Assembly: GCA_023436715.1 (NCBI GenBank)
Contig: JAEZIJ010000129.1
Location: 1-64,000, forward strand
Length of the DNA stretch: 64,000 nucleotides
Direction of reading: 5' to 3'
Origin: Acidobacteriota bacterium
Lineage (GTDB): Bacteria > Acidobacteriota > Terriglobia > Bryobacterales > Bryobacteraceae
Shown: piece by piece, positions 1-8,578 of the stretch
How positions within the stretch are numbered: the stretch's first letter is position 1
Layout: every line of letters begins with the position of its first letter
Notes under the pieces: model-generated
Seen by the model: only the letters and a program-made list of their open reading frames with translations
Told to the model about the DNA's origin: nothing
The model's database searches: none
Program-made: the position numbers and the translations under genes

Positions 1-37
1 TCCGGGGCGGGCCAGGCCGGGCCCGCGGTTTGGCCGT

Positions 38-1051
38 CTACAGGTTCTTCAATGATTCCGTATACGGCGGGCGCGCAACGCCGCGTTCTGTGATGATTGC
101 GCTGACGTACCGGTTGGGTGTGACGTCGAACGCCGGGTTCTCTACCCTTACCGCCTCGGGCGCAACCGGCACCCCGAACACGTGCGTCACTTCCTCGGCG
201 GCGCGCTGCTCAATCGGGATTTCGTCCCCGGAGGCGAGCGAGCGGTCGAGCGTAGAGACCGGAGCGGCCACGTAAAACGGCACCCCGTTCTCGCGCGCAA
301 GCACCGCCACGGAATACGTACCGATCTTGTTGGCCACGTCGCCGTTTGCGGCGATCCGGTCCGCTCCCACCACCACGCAGCCAATGCGGCCGGATTTCAA
401 AAAATGCCCCGCCATGTTATCCGTGATGAGCGTGGCCGGAATGCCGTCGTGCATCAATTCCCAAACAGTCAGCCGCGCGCCCTGGAGGAATGGACGCGTT
501 TCATCGGCGAATACGTCGATCTTCTTGCCCGATGCCACCGCCGCGCGGATTACGCCCAGGGCCGTGCCATACCCCGCCGTGGCCAGCGCTCCGGCATTGC
601 AATGCGTGAGCACGGTCTTGCCGTCGGGAATGAGATCCGCGCCGTTCCGGCCCATCGCTTCGTTGATCGCGATGTCCTCGCGGCGGACCTCAATGGCCTC
701 AGCCACCAGGCGCTCGCGAATCGCTTCAATCGGGCAGCCGCGCAGTGAATTGTAGAGCCGCCTCATGCGCTCAATCGCCCAGAACAGGTTCACCGCCGTG
801 GGACGGGTGCGGGCAAGCGTGTCGCAAATCGTCTCGAACTCGGCGTCGAGATTGGTGGAGCGCAGCGCGCCAATCGCCACTCCCATTGCGGCAGCTACGC
901 CGATAGCAGGCGCCCCGCGAATCACCATCGTGCGGATGGCGTCAGCCACCTCGCGGTAATCGCGGCAGGTTACGTAAACCTCCTCGCGCGGAAGGCGGGT
1001 CTGATCGATCATCACCACGCCGTCAGTCGTCCATTGGATCGTTTCAACCAT
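38..1051 (-). CDS. mtnA: S-methyl-5-thioribose-1-phosphate isomerase
   Basis: Methionine-salvage enzyme that converts 5-methylthioribose-1-phosphate to methylthioribulose-1-phosphate in the cytoplasm. The 337-residue product has normal family length. Family marks visible are VIRGAPAIG near residue 45, the catalytic cysteine in THCNAG near 152 and the catalytic aspartate in GADRIAANGD near 231. The reading frame stays open upstream of the ATG at 1051, but that part is out-of-frame translation of the neighbouring protease gene, and family alignment (MVETIQWTTDGV) supports 1051. It is last in a minus-strand run uvrA, DHS-like, CPBP protease, mtnA, 20 bases after the protease stop. No other methionine-salvage gene is in the window. 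The homologous eIF2B-like proteins are less likely given the isomerase motifs. Confidence 0.95.
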   Translation of the reverse strand: MVETIQWTTDGVVMIDQTRLPREEVYVTCRDYREVADAIRTMVIRGAPAIGVAAAMGVAIGALRSTNLDAEFETICDTLARTRPTAVNLFWAIERMRRLYNSLRGCPIEAIRERLVAEAIEVRREDIAINEAMGRNGADLIPDGKTVLTHCNAGALATAGYGTALGVIRAAVASGKKIDVFADETRPFLQGARLTVWELMHDGIPATLITDNMAGHFLKSGRIGCVVVGADRIAANGDVANKIGTYSVAVLARENGVPFYVAAPVSTLDRSLASGDEIPIEQRAAEEVTHVFGVPVAPEAVRVENPAFDVTPNRYVSAIITERGVARPPYTESLKNL

Positions 1052-1071
1052 GTGTGTTCTTGAGCTGATAG

Positions 1072-1818
1072 CTAATGCACATAACCGGCGCGCTGCGCCA
1101 GAAGGCCGGCGAATAATAGGAGATTGTAGCCCGCGTGCATCACCGCGGCCGCGGCAGTCGAACCCGAACGGTATCGCATCCATCCGAACGCCGAGCCGGC
1201 GAAAAAGATTATCAAGAGCCGTTGCCAGGACCACGCGTATTGGAACCCGTGAAGCACGGCAAACGGCGCAGCCGCGAGCAGGACGCCCGCAATCGCGCCG
1301 AACGTGCGCACCGCAAGCGGCATAAGAAAGCCGCGGAACGCCAGTTCCTCGCACAGCGGCCCCAGGGTCACCGCAAAGATGCCGACAAGCACCAGAGACG
1401 CCGGGTCCTTTATGAGTTCCTCGAGCGGAGTCTTGATTTCCGGCGGGCGCAGGATTGCCCCAAGCAGGAGAGACGCCAGCGCGACGAGCAAGCCCCATCC
1501 AAAGCTGGCTGCATAGCCACCGGGAGGCCGCAGCCAGGCCATGGAACGCCAGAATGGCTGACCGTAGCGCGTCCGCATGAGCATATAGAGCAGTAGAAAC
1601 CAGAGCCCGTAGAACGAGAAGGTCGCCACCACCGGCAGCGCCGCTCTCACTCTGGGCAGACCCGGCAGCAGATGCGAAAGCCCGAGAGCCGCGAAGCTTG
1701 TGAAAATCAGCAGCGGGAGCGCCGAGAGCGCAAGCAGCAGCACATCTACCCAACCCCAGAAGGGATAGGGATAGGGTAGATCGGGTGGCGGCGGTTCGTA
1801 GGCTTCGGGATCAATCAT
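1072..1818 (-). CDS. CPBP (CAAX protease/Abi) family intramembrane metalloprotease
   Basis: Predicted multi-pass membrane protein of 248 residues, of the family that includes eukaryotic Rce1 and bacterial Abi proteins. The three family motifs are present in order in the C-terminal half: CEELAFRGFL (glutamate pair and Arg) near residue 153, FAVLHG near 182, and VMHAGYN near 226. The N-terminus is proline-rich (EPPPPDLPYPYPF) before the first membrane segment. The ATG at 1818 overlaps the stop of the upstream gene by four bases, so translation is probably coupled. Substrate unknown. Bacterial members act variously in peptide maturation, self-immunity to bacteriocins or membrane-protein processing, and nothing here decides between these. 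Confidence 0.85.
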   Translation of the reverse strand: MIDPEAYEPPPPDLPYPYPFWGWVDVLLLALSALPLLIFTSFAALGLSHLLPGLPRVRAALPVVATFSFYGLWFLLLYMLMRTRYGQPFWRSMAWLRPPGGYAASFGWGLLVALASLLLGAILRPPEIKTPLEELIKDPASLVLVGIFAVTLGPLCEELAFRGFLMPLAVRTFGAIAGVLLAAAPFAVLHGFQYAWSWQRLLIIFFAGSAFGWMRYRSGSTAAAAVMHAGYNLLLFAGLLAQRAGYVH

Positions 1819-2774
1819 GATTCACGCTCGATGAGGGCGGCCGCTATCAGCGGCACCATCAACTCATGATGGCCTGTGATCGAGATGCCTCGCCCGCCGG
1901 TCCCGGCATGAGGGCGCTCGACCACGTTCACCCTGGGCCGGTAGTGTTGCAGGAAGTCGAGGTTAACCGTCGTGAAGTCCGCGTGCGGGCAGCCCAGGTT
2001 GCGCACCACGGAAACCGCTTTGAGAAACACCTCCGGCATCACGACTGCCGAGCCGAGGTTGATGTACACGCCGCCGCCGTTCAGTTCGGAAACAAGGCGG
2101 CAGAACAGGCGGAAGTCCCGGTGCGTCGCGCGGCCTATGGCGCCGGGGTCGGCCGCGGGATGCGTGTGCGGAGTATCCGTGCCGAACGCAACGTGTACCG
2201 TGACGGGCACGGAGGCGCGATACGCGGCCGAAACCAGGCTCACTCCGGCGAACTGCGGATCGGCGATTCGTTCCAGGCGCCGGCCGAGCGCCTCGCCGAT
2301 GCCGAGCGAGTCGCGGTCGCCCTCGGCGATCGCCTCGTTCATTTCGCGCCCGGTTTCCTCGGCCGTGCCGAAGCGGCCGTCGGGCAGCACGGCTTCAACG
2401 TCCTCGCTTGTGGCTCCCGCGATGGCTATCTCGAAATCGTGGATGGCGGCGGATCCGTTCATGGCAAAGGCGCTCGCATACCCGCGCCTCATGAGGTCGA
2501 TCAGCACGGGCGCAAGCCCGCACTTGATGACGTGCCCGCCCATCCCCCAGAGCACCGGCTTTCCTTTCGCGCGCGCCGAATGGATGGCATCCACCACCGC
2601 GCGAAGGGAATCGGCCGCAAGGATATGCGGGAGGGCGTCGAACCAGGCCGCGATGCCTGCTCCCTTTTCATACGGGTGCGCGAAATGCTCAACGCGCACT
2701 TTGCCTCCGCGGTCCCGTATGGGAATTGTGCTGAGCGCGGTGAAATCGAGGGGTTGTTTGTCGTATCTGCTCAC
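1815..2774 (-). CDS. deoxyhypusine-synthase-like conserved protein
   Basis: Conserved soluble protein of 319 residues that I recognise only at family level. The segments GMGGHVIKCGL, AMNGSAAIHDFEIAIAGATS and GTAEETGREMNEA recall the NAD-binding core of the deoxyhypusine synthase superfamily, which transfers an aminobutyl group from spermidine. Bacterial members may instead make homospermidine or have unknown roles. No signal peptide or membrane segment is seen. The start is a GTG at 2774 that overlaps the uvrA stop (GTGA), and its stop overlaps the next start, so it is an internal operon gene. It differs clearly in sequence from the second, broken deoxyhypusine-synthase-like gene near 60 kb. 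Function unproven. Confidence 0.6.
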   Translation of the reverse strand: MSRYDKQPLDFTALSTIPIRDRGGKVRVEHFAHPYEKGAGIAAWFDALPHILAADSLRAVVDAIHSARAKGKPVLWGMGGHVIKCGLAPVLIDLMRRGYASAFAMNGSAAIHDFEIAIAGATSEDVEAVLPDGRFGTAEETGREMNEAIAEGDRDSLGIGEALGRRLERIADPQFAGVSLVSAAYRASVPVTVHVAFGTDTPHTHPAADPGAIGRATHRDFRLFCRLVSELNGGGVYINLGSAVVMPEVFLKAVSVVRNLGCPHADFTTVNLDFLQHYRPRVNVVERPHAGTGGRGISITGHHELMVPLIAAALIERES

Positions 2775-5542
2775 GAAGTGCGTCCGTTCTTTCCGTTGCG
2801 CAGCACCTTGGCCAAGGCCTGTCCCGTATAGCTCTTGCGGCTTTTTACAACCTGTTCCGGGGTGCCCGCGGCCACAATGTGCCCGCCCCCTTCGCCGCCT
2901 TCCGGCCCCAGGTCGATGATCCAGTCGGCCGTCTTAATCACGTCAAGCTGGTGCTCGATCACCACTACCGTGTTGCCGAGATCCACCAGTCGCGCCAGGA
3001 CGTCGAGCAGTTTCCTGACGTCGTCGAAGTGGAGCCCGGTTGTCGGCTCGTCCAGGATGTAAAACGTGCGCCCGGTCTGCCGCTTGCTCAACTCTCGGGC
3101 GAGCTTGATCCGCTGCGCCTCGCCGCCCGACAGCGTTGTGGACGACTGGCCGAGGTGTACATAGCCCAGCCCCACATCCACCAGCGTTTGAAGCTTCAAC
3201 TGGATCTGCGGGATGTTTTCGAGCACGCCAACCGCGTCTTCTACCGTCGCCTCCAGGATATCCGCAATCGAATAGCCCTTGTATTTTACCTGGAGCGTTT
3301 CGTAGTTGTACCGCCGGCCGCGGCACACATCGCAGGTAACATACACATCCGGCAGGAAGTTCATCTCGATCCGCTTGAGCCCGTCGCCCTCGCACGCCTC
3401 GCAGCGCCCGCCTTTCACGTTGAAGCTGAAACGGCCCGGCTTGTAGCCGCGCTCGCGCGATTCCGGGAGCATCGCGAACAGGTCGCGAATCGGCGTGAAC
3501 ACGCCGGTGTAGGTGGCCGGATTGGATCGCGGAGTGCGCCCGATCGGCGATTGATCGATCTGAATGACCTTGTCGATCTGATCGAGCCCTTCGATTTCAC
3601 CGTAGGCGCCGGGCTGCTCGCGCGAGTCGTGCAGCGCACGCATCAGCGCCCGGTAGACGATGTCATTGATCAGCGTGGATTTGCCGCTGCCGGAAACTCC
3701 GGTGATTACGACGAACGTGCCCAGTGGGAATTCGACATCCAGGTTCTTGAGATTGTGCTCGCGCGCGCCGCGCACGATCAGTCGCTTGCCGTTGCCTTCG
3801 CGGCGCCGCTCGGGAGGCGGAATTTCCCGCGCGCCCGACAGATAAAGACCGGTGAGCGATGAGGGGTTGCCCGCAATCTCGGCCGGCGATCCGCAGGCCA
3901 CCATCTCGCCTCCCAGCCGCCCCGCGCCCGGCCCGAGATCCACCACATAATCCGCGCGCTCGATTGTCTCCGCGTCGTGCTCCACCACAAGCACCGTGTT
4001 GCCCAGGTCGCGCAAACGGCCAAGCGTATCGAGCAGGCGTTCGTTGTCCCTCGGGTGGAGCCCGATCGAGGGCTCGTCGAGCACGTACAGCACTCCGCGC
4101 AGCTTGGAGCCGATCTGCGTCGCCAACCGGATTCGCTGGGCTTCCCCGCCGGAGAGCGTCGCCGCGGAGCGCTCCAGGCTGAGGTAATCCAGGCCCACCG
4201 CGGAGAGGAACTCGAGTCGCGCGCGGACCTCGTCGGCAATCCGGCCCGCGATCTGCAATTCGCGCTCGTTGAATTCCCATCCGCGCACAGTGGGCAGGGC
4301 GCGCGCCACCGGGAGCGCCGTGAAATCGGCGATTGACAGGCCTTTCACGAGCACCGCCAGGCTGCTCGCCTTCAACCGCTTTCCCTGGCAAGTGGGGCAC
4401 TCGACCGGAGACATGTAATCCGTCAACCAGTCCCGGTACACGTCCGTGGCCTCGGCGTACTTCTCGTCCATCAGCGCGAGCAGGCCCTGGTAGCCATTTC
4501 CGCCGAGGATCAACAGATCCTGCGCCCTGGCCGACAACTCGTCAAAAGGCTTTGAGAGATCTATCCTCTGCCGCCGTGCCGCCTCGGCCATCGCGTGAGA
4601 GATGTAGCTGGAGGCGGCCGCGGTAACCAGGCCGCCGTCAAACAGCGGTTTCGAGTAGTCTGCGATCAGCTTGCCCGGGTCGAACGTCCATTTGCTGCCC
4701 AGGCCGGTGCAGGTTTCGCATGCGCCGTAGGGGCTGTTGAACGAAAACGAGCGCGGCTCGAGCACCGGGACGCTCATTCCGCAATCCGGGCAGGCGAGTT
4801 TCTGGGAGTACAGGTGTTCCTCGCCGTTCACTACCGCCACCGTGACGAGGCCGTCGGCCAGCTTCGTGGCGGTTTCGATTGACGCTTCCAGGCGCTTGTC
4901 GATGCCGGGCTTCACGAGCAGCCGGTCAATCACCACTTCGATCGTGTGATTGCGGCGCCGGTCGAGCACGATCGGCTCATCGAGCGACCGCAGCGTGCCG
5001 TCGACACGGGCCCGTAGGAATCCCTGGCGCCCGAGCTTTTCCAGATCCTTCTTGTACTCTCCCTTGCGCCCGCGCACGATGGGCGCCAGAATCATCACGC
5101 GCTCGTCCTGCTTCAGCGCCATGATCTGGCGCAGAATCTGCTCCGTGCTCTGCTTGGCGATTTCCTGGCCGCACTGAGGGCAGTGTGGGATGCCGATCGA
5201 GGAATAGAGCAGCCGCAGGTAATCGTAGATTTCCGTGATGGTGCCCACGGTGGAGCGCGGGCTCCGGCTGGTCGTCTTCTGCTCGATGGAAATCGCCGGA
5301 CTCAGGCCGTCGATGGAATCCACCTCGGGCCGTTCCATCTGGTCCAGGAATTGCCGCGCGTAGGGCGACAAGGTCTCGACGTACCGGCGCTGCCCCTCCG
5401 CATAGATGGTGTCGAACGCGAGCGACGATTTTCCCGAACCGCTCAGGCCGGTGATCACCGTGAACGTGTTTCTAGGGATCTCGACGTCGATGTTTTTGAG
5501 GTTATGTTGCCTCGCTCCGTGTACGGTGATACGGTCCAGCAT
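2771..5542 (-). CDS. uvrA: excinuclease ABC subunit A
   Basis: DNA-damage recognition ATPase of nucleotide excision repair, which loads UvrB. About 923 residues with two ABC ATPase modules: Walker A sequences GLSGSGKSS near the N-terminus and GVSGSGKST near residue 630, signature motifs LSGGEAQRI in each half, and LDEPSIGLH and LDEPTTGLH Walker B segments. Zinc-binding CxxC pairs are visible (CPQCGQ, CPDCGM, CETCTG, CPTCQG, CEACEGDG, CDVCRG). The start is uncertain. ATG at 5542 fits the usual RITVHGARQHNLKN beginning. A GTG at 5560 has a better-placed AGGAG upstream, and a TTG at 5569 is also in frame. It is first in the minus-strand run that ends with mtnA, and is divergent from the hydrolase gene at 5654. 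Confidence 0.97.
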   Translation of the reverse strand: MLDRITVHGARQHNLKNIDVEIPRNTFTVITGLSGSGKSSLAFDTIYAEGQRRYVETLSPYARQFLDQMERPEVDSIDGLSPAISIEQKTTSRSPRSTVGTITEIYDYLRLLYSSIGIPHCPQCGQEIAKQSTEQILRQIMALKQDERVMILAPIVRGRKGEYKKDLEKLGRQGFLRARVDGTLRSLDEPIVLDRRRNHTIEVVIDRLLVKPGIDKRLEASIETATKLADGLVTVAVVNGEEHLYSQKLACPDCGMSVPVLEPRSFSFNSPYGACETCTGLGSKWTFDPGKLIADYSKPLFDGGLVTAAASSYISHAMAEAARRQRIDLSKPFDELSARAQDLLILGGNGYQGLLALMDEKYAEATDVYRDWLTDYMSPVECPTCQGKRLKASSLAVLVKGLSIADFTALPVARALPTVRGWEFNERELQIAGRIADEVRARLEFLSAVGLDYLSLERSAATLSGGEAQRIRLATQIGSKLRGVLYVLDEPSIGLHPRDNERLLDTLGRLRDLGNTVLVVEHDAETIERADYVVDLGPGAGRLGGEMVACGSPAEIAGNPSSLTGLYLSGAREIPPPERRREGNGKRLIVRGAREHNLKNLDVEFPLGTFVVITGVSGSGKSTLINDIVYRALMRALHDSREQPGAYGEIEGLDQIDKVIQIDQSPIGRTPRSNPATYTGVFTPIRDLFAMLPESRERGYKPGRFSFNVKGGRCEACEGDGLKRIEMNFLPDVYVTCDVCRGRRYNYETLQVKYKGYSIADILEATVEDAVGVLENIPQIQLKLQTLVDVGLGYVHLGQSSTTLSGGEAQRIKLARELSKRQTGRTFYILDEPTTGLHFDDVRKLLDVLARLVDLGNTVVVIEHQLDVIKTADWIIDLGPEGGEGGGHIVAAGTPEQVVKSRKSYTGQALAKVLRNGKNGRTS

Positions 5543-5653
5543 GTTGAGGGATGGCGGCACGACCGCCAAGCTCCTATTTTCCCAGGACTTGTGAGAGGGG
5601 GCAAACGCGTACTCCGATCGGGTACAGTGTGATTAACAGGAGGAGGGGCATCC

Positions 5654-6487
5654 ATGGAGATCACGACGAAAGACGGCGCCCGGATCTACTACAAGGACTG
5701 GGGCGAGGGACAACCCATAGTGTTCAGCCACGGCTGGCCGCTGACGGCAGACGCTTGGGAGGACCAGATGATGTTTCTAGCCTCCCGTGGATTCCGCTGC
5801 ATTGCCCATGATCGCCGCGGTCACGGCCGATCCAGCCAGCCATGGAGCGGCAATGATATGGATACCTACGCCGACGACCTCGCAACGCTGATCGAGGCGC
5901 TCCAACTGAAAGACGCGATTCTCGCCGGCCATTCCACAGGCGGCGGCGAGGTGGCACGTTACATAGGCCGCCACGGAACGAAACGGGTGACAAAAGCGGT
6001 GCTCATCAGCGCTGTGCCCCCATTGATGCTGAAGACGCCGGCTAACCCCGGCGGCTTGCCGATGAAGGTGTTCGACGACCTGCGTGCGCAGGTCCTCGCC
6101 GACCGCGCGCAATTCCTTAGGGATCTCAGCGCGCCCTTCTACGGCGCGAACCGGCCGGGCGCCACGGTCTCACAGGGCCTGCGCGACGCGTTCTGGCTTC
6201 AGGGTATGCAAGCGGGCTTCAACGCCGTCTACGAGTGCATCAAGGCGTTCTCAGAAACGGACATGACCGGCGATCTCAAGAAGTTCGACGTGCCCACACT
6301 CATTATCCACGGCGACGACGACCAGATCGTTCCCATCGGCGCTTCTGCCCTCCTCTCATCGAAGATCGTCCAGGGAGCCACGCTCAAGATCTATCCTGGA
6401 GCGCCGCATGGACTTGTTTCGACCCGCAAGAACGAAATCAACGCCGACTTGCTCGCTTTCGCCTCAGCGCAGACCCGGCACGCCTGA
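5654..6487 (+). CDS. alpha/beta hydrolase, non-heme chloroperoxidase/esterase type
   Basis: Cytoplasmic alpha/beta-hydrolase of 277 residues, closest in appearance to the cofactor-free bromo/chloroperoxidase and aryl-esterase group. Visible features are the oxyanion region FSHGWPL near residue 24, the nucleophile elbow GHSTGGGE (Ser about 94), an acid residue in HGDDDQIVP near 222 and the final catalytic His in APHGLVS near 252. A strong AGGAGG lies just before the ATG at 5654. The comM-type gene follows after 38 bases on the same strand, so the two may be co-transcribed. Family members perhydrolyse short acids or hydrolyse esters and lactones. The natural substrate cannot be read from sequence. 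Confidence 0.9.
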   Translation: MEITTKDGARIYYKDWGEGQPIVFSHGWPLTADAWEDQMMFLASRGFRCIAHDRRGHGRSSQPWSGNDMDTYADDLATLIEALQLKDAILAGHSTGGGEVARYIGRHGTKRVTKAVLISAVPPLMLKTPANPGGLPMKVFDDLRAQVLADRAQFLRDLSAPFYGANRPGATVSQGLRDAFWLQGMQAGFNAVYECIKAFSETDMTGDLKKFDVPTLIIHGDDDQIVPIGASALLSSKIVQGATLKIYPGAPHGLVSTRKNEINADLLAFASAQTRHA

Positions 6488-6525
6488 GCCGCCGCGGGCA
6501 GCCGGTTCGATATACTGAAGCGCTT

Positions 6526-8046
6526 ATGGCGCTCTTTCGGACGCGAAGCGCGGCTGTGTACGGGATCGACGCGCACCTGATCGATGTGGAAGTGGATATG
6601 TACCCCTCCGGCAGCAACCGCGACTTCATCACGGTTGGGATGCCGGATACGGCGGTGCGTGAGAGCCGGGAGCGCATCAAGTCCGCTCTGCTGAACTCGG
6701 GTTTCGGCTATCCCAACAAGGCCGTCACAATCAACCTCGCGCCGGCGAATCTGCGCAAGGAGGGCGCGGGCTTCGACCTGCCGATGGCCATGGGAATCCT
6801 GGGCGCAATGGGCAAGGTGAGGCGCATCGACGATTACCTGCTGGCCGGCGAGCTTTCGCTTGACGGCACGCTCCGGCCCGTCCGAGGCGCGCTATCCATG
6901 GCCGTCTGCGCGCGCAGCAACTCGATTCCGAATTTCGTCGTCCCCGTGGACAACGCGGCCGAAGCCGCCGTCGTCGAGGGAGTGCGGGTGTTCGGCATAC
7001 GGCACCTGGCGGAAGTAGTGGCTCTCATCAACCAGCCCGAGCAGTTCGCGCCGGCGGCGCAGTGCCCGCAGCCGGCCTTGCAGGCGGAGAACAACGTCCC
7101 CGATTTCCGCGACGTGCGCGGCCAGGCGACGGCCAAGCGCGCGCTCGAAGTGGCCGCCGCGGGTTCGCACAACGTCTTGATGATCGGCCCGCCGGGCTCG
7201 GGCAAAACGATGCTGGCGAAGCGGCTGTCCGGCATTCTCCCCGCGCCGGCTTTCTCCGAGGCGCTTGAAACCACCCAGGTCCATAGCGTGGCCGGCGTGC
7301 TTCCGCGCGGCGCCGGGCTGCTCATGCAGAGGCCGTTCCGCGCGCCGCACCACACCATCTCCGACGCGGGCATGATCGGCGGCGGCGCCGGCATGGCCCG
7401 GCCCGGCGAGGTGAGCCTGGCGCACCACGGCGTGCTCTTCCTCGACGAGTTCCCGGAATTCCCGCGAAACGTCCTCGAGTTGCTGCGCCAGCCGCTCGAA
7501 GACCGCACCGTCACCATCGCCCGCTCGAACATGACGCTGTCGTTTCCGTCCAGCTTTATGCTGGTCGCTGCGATGAACCCGTGCCCGTGCGGCTTTTACG
7601 GCGACACCACGCGCGAGTGCCGCTGCACGCCGGCCATCATCCAGCGCTATCTCGGCAAGATCAGCGGGCCGATGCTCGACCGCATCGATCTCCACGTCGA
7701 GGTGCCCGCGGTCGCTTACAAGGAGATTCGCGGCAACGAGCAGGGCGTTTCCTCCGCCGAAATGCGCGCCCGCATCGAATGCGCCCGCGGCATCCAGCAG
7801 CAGCGCGGGTACACCAACGCGCAGCTTCCGCCGAAACTGCTGCGCCAGGTTTGTATGCTGGACGATTCGGGCGAGCGCACGCTGGAAATGGCGATGCGCC
7901 GCCTCGGCCTTTCCGCCCGCGCGCACGACCGCATTCTCAAGGTCGCGCGCACGGTTGCGGATCTAGACGAATCCGAATCGGTCTCGGCGAAGCACCTGGC
8001 CGAGGCCGTGCAGTATCGGAGCCTGGACAGGAATTACTGGAGTTAG
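6526..8046 (+). CDS. comM: YifB/ComM family Mg-chelatase-like ATPase
   Basis: Hexameric AAA+ helicase-like protein. ComM promotes branch migration when incoming DNA recombines during natural transformation, and the family is widespread even in organisms not known to be competent. The 506-residue product has an N-terminal Lon-protease/S5-like domain (residues 1-180, GMPDTAVRESRERIKSAL), Walker A GPPGSGKTML near 224, Walker B HHGVLFLDEFPEF near 305, a CPCGFYGDTTRECRCTP cysteine segment near 350, and a C-terminal Mg_chelatase_C domain (RAHDRILKVARTVADL). The frame is open further upstream, but MALFRTRSAAVYGIDAHLI beginning at 6526 is the conserved N-terminus. Its stop overlaps the convergent gene at 8043 by four bases. 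Confidence 0.93.
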   Translation: MALFRTRSAAVYGIDAHLIDVEVDMYPSGSNRDFITVGMPDTAVRESRERIKSALLNSGFGYPNKAVTINLAPANLRKEGAGFDLPMAMGILGAMGKVRRIDDYLLAGELSLDGTLRPVRGALSMAVCARSNSIPNFVVPVDNAAEAAVVEGVRVFGIRHLAEVVALINQPEQFAPAAQCPQPALQAENNVPDFRDVRGQATAKRALEVAAAGSHNVLMIGPPGSGKTMLAKRLSGILPAPAFSEALETTQVHSVAGVLPRGAGLLMQRPFRAPHHTISDAGMIGGGAGMARPGEVSLAHHGVLFLDEFPEFPRNVLELLRQPLEDRTVTIARSNMTLSFPSSFMLVAAMNPCPCGFYGDTTRECRCTPAIIQRYLGKISGPMLDRIDLHVEVPAVAYKEIRGNEQGVSSAEMRARIECARGIQQQRGYTNAQLPPKLLRQVCMLDDSGERTLEMAMRRLGLSARAHDRILKVARTVADLDESESVSAKHLAEAVQYRSLDRNYWS

Positions 8047-8414
8047 CGACGTCCGCGGCGGTCGGACCGGCGGTCATCGCGGTAATACCCGCGCCCCCAT
8101 CCGCGGTCGTCGTCTTTGCGGTGCCGGTCCCACGAATTGTAACGGCGATATTCCCGGCTCTTATAGAAGCCGTGGTGGTGCGGCGGCGCCCAATAGCCCC
8201 GATGCCACGCACGCCGCGGCCCCGCGCCATACCAGTACCCCTGAACCCACACGTAGCCCGGACCCGGGCACGGCGGCTCGTAGACATAGACCGGGGGCGG
8301 AGGCGGGGGATAGTAGCCGCCGTCACCCACGTGAATTCCTACGGACACGCGCGTTTGTGCAAGACCAGCGGTTGCAGTCAGCAGCAGAATGAGTACGATC
8401 ATGCTTGCTTTCAT
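8043..8414 (-). CDS. small exported Pro/Tyr/Arg-rich protein
   Basis: Exported protein of 123 residues with unknown function. The N-terminus MKASMIVLILLLTATAGLA is a clear signal peptide with probable cleavage before QTRVS. The mature part begins with a glycine/proline stretch (YYPPPPPPVYVYEPP), then has the pattern GYVWVQGYWYG and HRGYWAPPH. These resemble the short W/Y repeats of YXWQXW-type small secreted or lipoprotein-like bacterial proteins. It ends in a very basic Arg/Asp-rich tail. The ATG at 8414 is preferred over upstream in-frame starts because an AAAGGA lies eight bases before it and it opens the signal peptide. It converges with the comM gene. Confidence 0.75.
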   Translation of the reverse strand: MKASMIVLILLLTATAGLAQTRVSVGIHVGDGGYYPPPPPPVYVYEPPCPGPGYVWVQGYWYGAGPRRAWHRGYWAPPHHHGFYKSREYRRYNSWDRHRKDDDRGWGRGYYRDDRRSDRRGRR

Positions 8415-8546
8415 CGGCGCGATCCTTTCGGCTGGATTCTTCATGACTCCGAACATTCTGCAATTCGCGCGCCAATAATCAAGTACGCAATTTTGAAGCG
8501 GTTACGGTCCCGCAACAGCGGCGTAAGGTGGCCGAAAACCACCGCA

Positions 8547-8564
8547 ACGGCCGAAATCGGCCGT
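8547..8564 (-). terminator. perfect hairpin just after the efflux operon
   Basis: An 18-base near-perfect palindrome (eight-base arms ACGGCCGA and TCGGCCGT) lies 15 bases beyond the stop of the membrane-fusion gene. Its position suggests a transcript 3' end. A second, weaker hairpin follows on the minus strand, but there is no run of T, so an intrinsic terminator is not certain. Confidence 0.35.
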
Positions 8565-8578
8565 CAACAATGGTCCGG

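Noticed and set aside
6892..7926. 344-codon minus-strand open frame inside the comM-type gene
   Set aside because: Antisense shadow, with His/Arg-rich composition typical of the complement of GC-rich coding DNA.
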